A stretch of 64,000 nucleotides of DNA, taken from assembly GCA_001643675.2 (NCBI GenBank), contig LSRY02000004.1, forward strand, positions 1,845,501 to 1,909,500, in the 5' to 3' direction. Of this stretch, positions 9,876-21,200 are shown in pieces; position 1 is the stretch's first letter, and each line of letters opens with the position of its first letter. The stretch is from Monocercomonoides exilis (Eukaryota > Preaxostyla > Oxymonadida > Polymastigidae). Position numbers and translations under genes: made by a program. The notes under the pieces were generated by a model that saw only the letters and a list, made by a program, of their open reading frames with translations, was not told the DNA's origin and did not search any database.

Positions 9876-12141
9876 ATGACAAACTCCCAACCAGACTCTG
9901 ATAACGAAATCCAACGACTAATTGATTCAATGTCAACAGAACAGCAAACGCTGGGAGAACGAATGAAAGATCACGTTGTTGACTTGTTCGACTGCAAGAA
10001 ATATTCCGACAAGAAGCAAGGCCAACGACACACTGGAACAGCTGTCGATATCAGCAAATGTGAGGATCTCTGTGTGGTTGATGTTGATATCAACAAATCC
10101 CTTCAAGCTGAACAAACGAAAACCGTCAGGAATTCCATTCTCGAGAAACTCCCCCGAAATGTCGGACTTGTACAAACAGCTCATGGTGGTCTTCACATTT
10201 ATTGTGAGCTGCTTGGTTATCCCCTCAAATGTTCATCACAAACCAAAGTGTTCACGAGTCCAGAGTTTGATATCGACATTTTTGCAGGTATTGGAGATGG
10301 AAAACAGAGGCTTGTTGTTCAAGCTGACTCTTCATCCAGAGAGATGAAAGATGGCAAGAGAATCATCACCAAATACATTTCACTCAACAATTGCAGAGAT
10401 CAGAGATCTTTCATCACTTCAGAGTGTTCTTGCTATCTTCGGTATTGACATCAAAACAGAGAATACAACAACGACAATGGCAGCTGAACCACACAATCTT
10501 CTCACACAAGATGGAATCGTAAATATGTCGTCAACTGTCGCACTTGCTCTTGTTGGTGGACTCGAAAATGTTGAAATACATAACGACACAGATTTTTTGT
10601 CACTTGATTCTGAGTTTACTCTTTTACTGTCATTTGCAGCTCTCAACTCACTCGTCAACATTAATTGTTTCGATAACCAATCGATAGATTTTCTTTACAA
10701 TCAAATCAAAGAGACAGCTGCTCTTACAGCAAATGTGATCACTCACTTTGAAGAAAAACGATACATGCACAGAGATAACAAGTCACATCCATTTGTTCTA
10801 CAAATGATTGTCAAGAGGTGGAATCCAACATATTACAACGATGTGATCATTCCACTCCTCAGAAAAGAGAATGAGCAAAAGGAAGAACCTCCACAAGAGA
10901 TTACTGTTCATGAAATAGATCTCAACTCATCGTTCTCGTTCTCTGAAATCAGGGATAAAGCTTTTCGAAAATAATACTCCTCAGCATCTGAAGTCGCTGA
11001 AGATCTCACAAAAGTTCTGAGGTTTGTTGAAGCAATGGACGAGCTGTTCAAAACAATAATACTCTGGCATGATGACAAAAAGACTCTCACAGTTGAGACA
11101 GCTTTCGAACAATACTCACATGTTCTATCGATTGATGATGTGAAGTTCTTCTCAGATAACAATCGAATATTCTCTCAGTTCCATGGGTTCAAATATCAAA
11201 TTGCAAACGAACAAAATGACGAAATCATCAAAACATTCCTCGATTTCACACGAGAAGTTATTGCCAACAACAACGAAAAACTCTATCAATACATCCTCTG
11301 TTGGATTGTATCAATTGTTCATAATTCTGGTCAAAAAGCGGAAACATCACTTGTTCTCAAAGGCTTGCAAGGTATTGGAAAGAATGTCTGGACAAATGTT
11401 TTTGCTGAACTGTTGGCAGGATATTCATGTCCAAATGTCACAGAGATTGCAGAACTGACAGTACAGTTCAACTCCATCGTTGAAGGGAAATGCTGATTGC
11501 ACTTAACGAATTGAAGAATTTTGGAGATGATCGAACAGCTAACTTTGACTCATTGAAGAGTAAAATCACGTAATTCAACAATCAGAATCAACGAAAAGAA
11601 TCAGCCAAGAAGAACAGTTGAGAACGAAGCTAATTTCATGTTTGTGACAAATCACTCATACACTATCAAGGTTGAGATTGGTGACAGGAGATATGTTGTT
11701 TGTGATTGTGACTCAAAATATAAGATCAATCTTTCATTCTTCAAGGATTTCACAAGCTCTTTCGATAATGAATTCTATGAACAACTTCACTTTTATATCT
11801 TCAGCAAAGATCTCTCCAATTTCAACACAAGGGCAATACCAACAACAGAGGTGAAAGAAGATATCATTGCAGCATCACTCTCTATCATCGATGTGTTCTG
11901 TCAGGAGCATTGCAATAAACTCAAAGAAGTGTGGGGACGTTCTGAAGCACTATGTTTCAGACCAGTTGAATACAAGAACGATCGCTCATTCCAATTGGAA
12001 ATCAAAGACAGATGCGAGAGAAAACAAATAAGTGGTGGAGGAAATCAAGTGTGGTGTTATGAACTCAAGCCAGAGAATGAACAACTCCTCAAACGGCGAG
12101 AAGATGAAGATAACATTGACTGTTCAGTGGAAATTAACTAA
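9876..12141 (+). pseudogene. Primase-polymerase fused to SF3 (D5/DUF5906-like) helicase, broken
   Basis: Read across frames, this is one replication protein of roughly 740 residues. The N-terminal archaeo-eukaryotic primase-polymerase domain shows motif I VVDVDIN, motif II HGGLHIYC and motif III DIDIFAG. The C-terminal helicase shows Walker A GLQGIGKN, a Walker B-like stretch MLIALNEL, the RINEK and NFMFVTN sensor region, and GDRRYVV. This pairing makes primers and unwinds DNA in phages, plasmids, virophages and polinton-like viruses. The gene is broken by a frameshift near 10350-10450, an in-frame TAA at 10972, a frameshift near 11492, and a stop plus frameshift near 11571. Initiator ATG at 9876, final stop after EIN at 12141. 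The asparagine after the Walker A lysine is unusual for P-loops but known in this family. Other explanations: introns could remove some breaks, though I see no good splice sites at them. Confidence 0.8.
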
Positions 12142-12354
12142 ATATATTCGTTTTTTTGGAAATCATTAATACAAAAACTATACAGCTTGTGTGCCACTTG
12201 TTATATACCACCATCAATTCCATGTGGAAGTGTTGCAAAATGATGAAACAGTCGAAATTAAATAAAAACTTTCAAAATCATAGCAAATTAGGGGTAAAAT
12301 GTTCATGTTGGCAGAAATGGCATGCTGGCAGCTCTTTTCAGATGAAATATAAAG

Positions 12355-12468
12355 ATCCGGTTTACCTGTTAACCGGTTTACGCTTCCAGCACGGAGATTT
12401 AACCCAATATTTCCCTTCCGCTGAGTCTCAGACATTGCCACAACCCGGTATCCGGTTTACCGATTTAC
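12355..12468 (-). promoter_or_regulatory. Iteron-like repeats, right TIR
   Basis: Mirror copy of the GTAAACCGG cluster of the left TIR, in the same order counted from the nearer element end. Confidence 0.45.
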
Positions 12469-12577
12469 ACTTTTTCCAAGAAAAAATATTGATGTTGACA
12501 ATCCACCACAACTCCACCGTGACTACTGTTTGATTCTACTGGAGATACAACGAACGTGTGTAGTCTGTTATATTTCG

Positions 12578-12829
12578 TCAATTAACACATTTTGCCCAAT
12601 CAAGCCTGTGCAGGCAATAACCATTAACTTTTTCCATCAACTCATCTAACAGCTCATCACTTTCGATAAGCTTTCTCCTCAAGATCTTAATCAACTTCTT
12701 CTGTTTTTCAGATACATGTTCATTGTAATACTTTGCTTCTTCCTTCCGTTTTTCCTGAAACTGCTTAATTTGCTTCTGTTGAGCCGCTTTAGCTTCTTCG
12801 ACAGTTGCGTATATCTTCTTCCGACCCAT
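12578..12829 (-). CDS. Small basic helical protein encoded in right TIR
   Basis: Second copy of the 83-residue protein, identical in predicted sequence to the one at 8892-9143. The two copies face inwards toward the replication gene from opposite ends. Both remain open, which together with the near-identical TIRs argues for recent copying of one TIR onto the other. Confidence 0.6.
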   Translation of the reverse strand: MGRKKIYATVEEAKAAQQKQIKQFQEKRKEEAKYYNEHVSEKQKKLIKILRRKLIESDELLDELMEKVNGYCLHRLDWAKCVN

Positions 12830-13619
12830 TTACTATAAAACAAAAAACAAAATCAATTATTTTTATTTGCGATTTCACAAACGATAACATCAACGATAAC
12901 ACACAAATTCACCACTAATTTACCAACTTGAACACCTTTAACAAATCTTCCAGTTAATCTTTTAGCTGATTCTCCTCCTAGGAGTTATGGTATATCAGCT
13001 ATAGATATATCTCGATAACACCTATCAATGACTCCATCTTTATAGAACATCACTGAATATATAATCGTTAGAAACCTCTAAGAGTATCAGCAATAATCAT
13101 CGATCTCTATCTTATAATCATCACCTATTCAACTTATTATACAAGATGATAACAACCACCAGATATTCATAAATCGATAATATTGATTGATCTAATCGAG
13201 ATGGATCTATAGTTGAAATTCCATATTTCCAGTGAATGTTCATTTTTGTTTGGAAGAAATTCAAGTTTGAGTTTCTGTTTCTGTATTTATGTTTTTCTTT
13301 CAATTGCTCCCCAAAGCTATTGTTGATCTTTTTCTCTTCCCACGTTATTTTTGTTTTTTGAAATAAATGTTTCGTCCATTTCTATTGTTTTGTTGATGCC
13401 GATTTTGTCCAAACAATTCAGTTCAAATTAGACACAAATTCTTCTCATCAACTGATTGAATTTTTTATTGTTTAATTTGATAAATTTGTTTCTTTTGTTG
13501 TTTCATTTATCTCGTGCCGATACCAGTAATGGTACAAAAAGCACATTGCAGAAAATTGTGATATTTTGTGTTCATAAAAAATTATTTAATTATTCCAAAA
13601 ATATTCCTTTTTGAATCTC

Positions 13620-14300
13620 ATACATCGAAATGAGTAATTGCTTTTAACATTTCTCCATTTTTTGAGTAACATGTTGACCACGTTCTTATGTAATTTTTTA
13701 TTTTTGTTCAAAATTCCATATTCTTCAAACAGTGAAAGGGAAAACTCGTCGCTCCCTGATCAATTAATTAAAAACTGTGTGAATGTTGGAAATTTGCACT
13801 GTTCTGATTCCTCTTGCATGGATTTGAAGAGTATTAAAAATTTTTCTAAGTTCTAATAAGATTATTAAATAATGTTTTTGATCAAAAATGAAAAAAATAA
13901 TTATGGGATTTATGATCAATTAAAAAATTGAGTGAAATTTCATGATCGAATTTCGGCATTTCCCTTTTTGAATCGCTTCGTCAAATTGTGTGGATTAACG
14001 CTATGATATTACAATTATGAAAAAATTCAAACTGAAGTGGTACAATTTACACCTATGCTAAATATTGATCTGAACAAATCATCAAAAGTTCGAGAATCTG
14101 CGGTTTCGAATAAGATGGGTGAAGGTTGTTGCTCTAATTCAGCATGTGAAAAAATATTTGAAGAAGCTGTTGGGATCTTGGAGCTACTGCGTTGGGAACT
14201 TGTTGGCACACTGATCTGCATTGCAGTACCAGTTGAAGGTGAGAGTTCAGCTTTCAATGGGGTCTGCGAGGAGCAAAACATTTTTGATCACGAAAAGTGA
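13620..14300 (+). CDS. Hypothetical protein fragments, possibly spliced
   Basis: Two plus-strand stretches have protein-like composition. The first, about 13728-13855, reads SERENSSLPDQLIKNC and onward to KNFSK. The second, about 14030-14300, reads EVVQFTPMLNIDLNKSS and onward, with GEGCCSNSACEKIFEEAVG, and ends TGA at 14298-14300. They are in different frames with AT-rich DNA between, which suits exons and an intron, but I could not fix the junctions. No family is recognised. The left end of any such gene would run into the TIR element, so it may be truncated. Confidence 0.3.
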
Positions 14301-15259
14301 CATGACACATTTAGTGGCATCTCTCAACAAGAAGAGAAGAAATTGAATAGAAGTTTTATTGACAATTAAAATGTTATGCATTTTAATTGATATTAAAATT
14401 TTTGAAAAAAAATCGTGTTCCTCTAAAATCTTCATTTAAGCAGAAATCAAAATATTTTAACCAATAAATTACATTCGCAATAAAAATAACAATAAAAATA
14501 TTGGAACAATACAAGAATTCAATTTACGTAGTTAAATGTGCGAATGGTTAGCAAAGATAAAAATAAATATTAATAAAACACGCCCAAAAGAAAAGACAAC
14601 ATAATATGTGAGTGCAAATAATTTTTTTTATAACATCAACAACGCTAAGGGAAAAGGTGATAGGCAGAATTATTCTCCATTGTATTTGCCTTTAAAAAAA
14701 TTACAATCCAAAATTTATTGAAAATTAATATGCAAAAAGGAAAAAAAAAAAAAAGAAAAAGAAAAAGAAAATACACACAAATAATAATAATATTATTAAT
14801 AAATAAATAAATAAATAAATAAATAATAATAATATTTATGAACAATGCAGATAAACAAATGTATTCGAAGATATGCCTACAAATAAACAAAGGGTGACAG
14901 TACTCAAGATAAGGGAAGGAAATGAAAAAGAATTAATGAAATTACAATGCGAATAACAGAAAATAAAATTTGTGAATGATTTTCTTCAGATATATGAAAG
15001 CAATAAGTTGAAAAAGAGAATGAGCAAATCAAAGCATTCTCGTTTCGGCTTTTCTAAATCAATTTGATGCGAGATGAATAAAGCACTAATGAAGAAAGAT
15101 CGAAGAGACAGAACTATTTCAATTCTTTTTGTGTATGCTGAAAGAATACCAAACTTTTCATGTTTCATTACACAAACAAAGCAATATGAGACATCTGGCT
15201 ACGTGTTTGCAATTTCGTGTCATCCTCTCAAAAGATTTCAATCGACAAATAAATCGCTT
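14301..15259. other. AT-rich intergenic region
   Basis: Downstream of the giant activase gene. It holds an A run at 14739-14764, an AAAT/ATTA microsatellite at about 14783-14832, and no convincing coding sequence on either strand. Confidence 0.6.
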
Positions 15260-18200
15260 TCAGCTTTCTCCTTTTATGGCTGATGCGTTTGTCATAATCT
15301 TTGTTTCATAATCGAATTCAACTTTAGCTGCGATATCTACCTCACACTCACTCTTGTCAAACAAACAATTCTCAGACTCCTTTCGAACTGAACAGTCCGA
15401 GTTCGATGGAAGCTGCGCTTCTGAATGTATCTGCTTCATCGAATGAGGAGATGGACCAGTCGCCTCATTTGTATCATTACTCACACCCCCACTTTCTGAT
15501 AAGCAGCCAGTTGATGAAGCTTTGTCACTTTCTTCTGCTAATTCATGAGTGACTTCTTTTACTGATGAGTCACCAGATACAGCCATCATCGCAGCTGTCT
15601 TCTGATTTTTCTTCTTCTTTTTCATGTTTTCCTTTGCCACAGACAGCATAAGCACCAGCCTGTTGATCTGGTTGACTTCTGTCCCGCTGGTGTCAAAATC
15701 AATCGCCACAATGTTCGTTCCTGGGTATCTCTCCCTCATCTGCTTCATGAACCCTCTGCCTGTGATGTGGTTAGGAAGACAGCCCCACGGCTGAAGCACA
15801 ACAATGTTGCTGCAGCCGAAGTGCTCCACCAGCTCCACCATCTCCGCCACCAGCAGCCAGCCTTCCCCCCAAATCATCATCGGAGAGCAATGCGGCTTCA
15901 TCATCGCAAACAGCTCCTCCCCCGTCGCAAACGGCAGGAAGCGCGACTCTTTCCTTCTGAACAGCGTGTTGATCGGAGAAAGCAGGCGCTGGTAGTACAG
16001 CAGCATCGCCTTGTTCCACACAACACCCTTGAAGTCCTTCTTGAACTCGTCGTTGAGCCCCAGATCGTCGGCCGAGCAGTAGCCCAGAAAGTCCATCATC
16101 CCGAAGCACACCACCTCTGCCCCCAGCATCTCCAGCCTGTCCACAATGAAGTTGTTCAGCGACGGCCGCATCTGCACCCCAATCTCGCCCACAATGCCAA
16201 CCAGCGGCTTCCTCTCCATCTCCCTCAGTGGCAGCTCCTGGAACCTGTTGATGGCCTTCTTGCACCACTTGCAGTAGGCGTCGTAGTCTGTAGACTTCGC
16301 TAGCAGGCGATAGCCTTCTTCCATCATCTCCAAGCACAGGCTGTTTGCGGAGTCCCTCACTGCCTCATACGGACGAGTGCGTAACAAAAGACGCTGCAGC
16401 AGATCGCCCATCACAAAGGCGAAAGCAGCATCAATCAGAACCAACGGTGTAATGGGGAAGCCTGGGTGCTTGGCGTTCAGCTTGGAGGAAGAGGCGAAGG
16501 GAATGACTGGAGCAGAAGGAGCACCCAAATCTCGAAGGGCTCTGCGAAGAGAGGAGAGATAGTTAGGTGCACGGCAGGCTGACCCAGTTTGAGTGATCAG
16601 AAAGGCACAGCGATGGATGTCAAATAGAGGGCGATGATGGCACTTGATGTTATTATAATTATTACTGTTATTGGAAGAGGTAGAATCAAATGTATCAGTA
16701 TGTGATGATGGCTTTGTTGGAGTTGATAATGCAGAATCAGAAGAAGATGATGATGGCGATGATAAAGGTGACAGGGAAGGTGTCAATGAAATAGAAGGAG
16801 AAGGTGTTGGTGTTGGTGAAGCAGATGATGAGAGCGAAGCAACTGCTCCAACAGAAGCCGACTTTGACGAAAGAGGCGTGACAGAGTGCAGAAAGAGGCC
16901 AAGGAAATGGTGTGCTGGGATGCACAGGTCGTTGTGGAGCAAAGAGAGAGAGGTCTCATACACCTCAGAGGGGCTGCCGATGGGCAGAGAGTAGCGGCAG
17001 AGCACTTCCTTGTTCCCTTTGGGAAGCCACTCAGGCGGGGTGGTCTCAGGAATGAAGGCGTGGTATCCTCTGCGGCGCAAAATGGCGAGCAGAAACGGGT
17101 TGGAGAACGAGGACATGGTTGGAGTGATCACCACGTGTGTCTTCTTCATCGTCTCTGTGAAGAGCGGAGTCACAAACATCTCACTCCCACTCGATGGAGA
17201 TGCAAGTGGCAGACACGTGCTCGATGGATGAAGGGCTGGCTCGCTGCCTGTCGTCTTCACTGCACTGGAAGAGGAAGAGGAAGAAGAAGAAGAAGAATTA
17301 TGCAATTCGTCTGCTTCAGAGCAGCACGAGCCATCTTCCGTCGCAGACGAAATTCCCGCAGATGGCTCGAGTGTCTTTGCATTCTCTTCTTCTCTGCTCT
17401 TTCTGTGCAATGCGACGTTCTCAGCTGAAGTGCAGGTGGTGGCAGCGAAACAGCTAATGCATCGATCGGGTGTGCAGACATCCATCGACTCAATGTCGAA
17501 GGCACTCATCAGACTTAATGCGTTCTGCGCAGATAAAGATTTCTTGGGAATGGAGGAAGGGGACGGGGTGGAAGAAGAAGAAGAGGTGGTGGTGGTGGTG
17601 GGAATAGAAGAAGAAGAAGAAGATGATGATGAAGTTGTTGTTGCAGAAGCATTCACATTATCCGAATGAAGAGTTATGACTTTAGCTTCATTTCTTTCCT
17701 TCATCTTTTTCGTCTTCTTTCTTTCTTTCTCTTCTTTCTCCTTCGCCTTCTGCTTTGCTTCTTCATACAGCAAAACTCTCTTCTCCACATCCTTCACCTC
17801 CTTCTCTCTCAGTTTCTCTGATTCTTCAATCAGCTTGTTGATCCTTTTCTCTTCTGTATGCAGCTCCTCTTTCCTCTTCTTTGTCAGCACAGCCACATCT
17901 TTCTCGCTCAAGGCAGATTGCATCCCGTTTCTCACAAACTCACTGTACCGCTCTTCTTCTGTTGGCAGCTTCTGTTTGTACATCACAGAAGGAAGGGCTG
18001 AAGAGGAAGAGGAAGACGAAGATAATGTTAATGAATCACTTGATGAATTCTTTTCATTGTGTGTAGAAGAAGGAACAGAAGTTGTGGACAATGGATCCAT
18101 TGCAGGGAATGTAGAAGAGATGTTAGTTTGCTGAGAGAGAAGAGGAGGAGAGGGAGAGTCAGCATTTGCTGTGTCCACAACAATAGAGGATGTATTAGAA

Positions 18201-21200
18201 GAAAGAGGAGAAAGAAGAGAAGAGGATGAGGAAGGCGATTCTTCACTGGGAGAACAAGGTTTGACATCAGAGGAAGAAGGAGACAAAGCATTCGACGAAG
18301 AAGAAGAGACCAGAAAAGCAGAAGTTGAGAGAGAAATGTTGTCAGCAGCAGAGAGAGAAGGAGAAGGAGAAGGAGAGGCAAGTGGGTTTGGTGAGCACGT
18401 CTGAGCATTTTGTGCAGTTGGTGAAAGCGACGGTGTAGGCGACATGACAGGCAGATTTCCGCTGGGCGGGTCAGAATTGCGAGAGATGGATGTGGCTGTG
18501 TCGTCGATGGAAGAGGTGGAGCATTCAGAGGATGTGTCTGAGGATGGGTCAGTATAATCATGGGATGCCATTGCATTGACAGGAGAAGGTTTGATCGGGG
18601 CATAATATGAGTCAGGAATAGTTATGTGGTTCTTCCCTTCCTTTTTGGTTTCTTTGGCTTTGTGTGGTTTAAAGCCTGCTATTTGTGTGTCTCCATCTAT
18701 GCTGCCTTTCCCCATCATTCCTTGTTTCCTTTCTTGTTCGCTCTCCTTCTGCCTCTTCTCCCACTCCTTCTGCTCTTTCTCCTCTTTCTCAGCCACTGCA
18801 GCAAGCAGTGATCTTAACCTGATTCTGACTGCGCCAAGATTTCCTATCTCATCAATCTTTATCTGAGTATAATCCTTCCCATGTGCATGCAAGATCTCGC
18901 TCACTTGATCCGTCGTGATTGCATCTTGTCCACAGCCAAAGGAGACCAGCTGGACAAAATGGAGGCGATCGTGCAGGGGTTCAGACAATGTGTTGTTGTG
19001 ACTTGCATCAGAACTTCTGCTGCTGACTGATGCAACTGAAGAGCAGCTGTTCATGTTAACAAGCGCTATCTCTCTTTCCGCTTCTTCTCTGATACGCTCA
19101 ATCAGCTTCTTCATCTCGTCTTTTGTGATCATCTCTTCTGGCTGGATGCTCATTTCATCTGCAGCTGAGCTGTCAGCTTCGCTTTGCTCTGTATTCTTAT
19201 TGCCCTTTGTTGCCTTCTTTTTCATCTCCTTTCTCTCCTTCATCTCCTTCTTCATCCTCTTCGACTCGTAATACTCCTCTTTCACATGCTGCACTTTTGC
19301 ATCTGCCAGTACATCCACCATCGCCTCGTGTTGCCTCGCCACAAACGCAGCTGCCTGATACAGTCTCGTGTGGAAATAAACTGGATCCAAAACTCTCAGC
19401 GGCCGCTGCAGATACGCTCTGCCTCTCTCGCTGATGCTGTCTTCACTCAGCACCACACAGCCCAGTGATTGTACAAGCCCAGCCATTCCGTGTGAGATCT
19501 CTCTATCGATGTGATAAGGCCGTCCAGCCAGTACAACGCCATGAATGGATGGATGCTCTGCCAGAAAGCATAGCGCTCGCTCTCCTTCTCTCGCAATGTC
19601 TGCACGGCACAAGTCCCACGCAGCATATGCCTCGCTCAGCGCTGCTGCCATTTCGCTCTTCTTTACAGGTCTTGGAGAAGAAGACGTTGAAGAAGACGAT
19701 GAAGATGAAGACTTCTGCTCTGATTCACTGTTAGCAGAAGGCAATCGAGACAGCGTTGGTGCTAAATGCTGCATGCATCTATCGAGCATCTCGTCTGGCT
19801 GATGCACAGGAAGGAAAGGGTTGATGCACTCCACATCATCAGGCAGATCCAAGTTGCGTGGCAGAATGTCTGGATATAAAGACACCACAGGGCAGTGCGC
19901 AACATTCGTCGAGCGATGGCCTTCAGTCCGTGTGAACAGAACGCCCGGGTAGAAAATGCGTTTGCAGTGCTTCTTCTGGATGAGGTCGAGCACGTGTCCA
20001 TGGATCAGTTTGGCTGGGTAGCACATCGTGTCTGACGGGATGGTGTCTGCGCCTGACTTGTACAGCTCTGCAGTTGACAGTCCGCTGAGCTCGACTCGCA
20101 CGCCCAGGCTGGTAAACAGAGTGAACCAGAAGGGATACTCGTCATACATGTTCAGCACACGAGGAATGCCAATCACTCCTCGTGTGGCTGAGGCAGATGG
20201 CAATGGTTTGTAGTAAGAGAAGATACGGCGTTGTTTGAAATCATGTAGATTTGGTAGAGAATTCACTTTGATTGGCGTAAGAACTGTTGATGCAATTGAT
20301 AGAGAAGGCAGCAGTGTCAGTTTATGTTGTGCACAATCATCAGCAGCATTCGCTCCTTTCTTTGCAGAAGAAGACGTCAAAGATAGCAGCAAACTCTTTG
20401 AGTGTTCCATTTTTTGATCTTTCTCAATCTTTTCCGCCCACAACACTGTTGATCCAACTGTTTTGCCTGCTCCTCTTTCGCATCTGTTGCCTGAAATGTG
20501 CTGTCTGCCATCAGAAAAGCAGTTGATGGTCAGAAGACAATTGTTAAGACAACCTCCACATCTGCGTGTGGTGACTGTCGATGTGAAAGTGGATAGAAGC
20601 GAAGGAGGAAGAAGCGAAGAGCGATAAGGCATGCACGACAGTTCAAAAGGAGTGAGAGTCTCAATGTCAGGAACAGAATGAGATGATGCAGAAGCTGAAG
20701 ACGAAGCCTGCTCCTTTTTTGCAGCTGCAAGCATAGCGTCTCGTATCTTCAGCCTTTCGTCGTCTTCCCCTCTTCTTCTGGATCGTGTGCTGCTGTTGTA
20801 TTTGTCTCGTGCTATCAGCGCCATTCCAAAAGCGCCCATCATTGCGGCGATGTCAGGCCTCACCACTTCTCTTCCAATCACTCTTTCCAGCGACCTCAGC
20901 ACTGCATCATTCAGAAATGTTCCTCCTTGCACCACCACATTCGCCCCAAGCTCTGCAATGTTCTTGATCCGCATCACTTTGAACAGCGCGTTCTTCACCA
21001 CAGACAGTGCCAGCCCTGCCGAGATATCTGCAAGCGATGCACCTTCCCGCTGCACCTGCTTCACCCTGCTGTTCATAAACACAGTGCACCGTGACCCCAA
21101 ATCGACAGGGCATCTCGAAGACAAGCCAGCATCGGCAAAGTCCCCCACACTCATGTGGACTGAGTGCGCAAACGTCTCTAGGAAGGAGCCACAGCCAGAG

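Larger units (their letters stand above)
12208..13229 (-). repeat. Right terminal inverted repeat, 1,022 bp
   Basis: Reverse complement of 8492-9513, exactly the same length. It carries the second copy of the 83-aa gene and the iteron-like repeats. Differences from the left copy are seen in the outermost 45 bp (for example GGAATTTCAACTATAG against GGTATATCAGCAATAG). Confidence 0.93.
8487..13232. mobile_element. Primpol-helicase element with 1-kb terminal inverted repeats
   Basis: A 4.7-kb unit bounded by 1,022-bp inverted repeats that frame a unique centre of about 2.7 kb. The centre encodes a decayed primase-polymerase fused to a superfamily 3 helicase. Each TIR encodes the same 83-aa basic protein. 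There is no recognisable DDE transposase, tyrosine recombinase, retroviral-type integrase, capsid or protease. Layout resembles a linear plasmid, transpoviron or small polinton-like virus integrated in the chromosome more than a classical cut-and-paste transposon. The hexamer TGAATG occurs immediately outside both ends (8481-8486 and 13233-13238) and may be a target-site duplication, which is how the outer limits were set. The last few bases of the two ends do not match well, so limits are good to about 10 bp. Confidence 0.8.
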
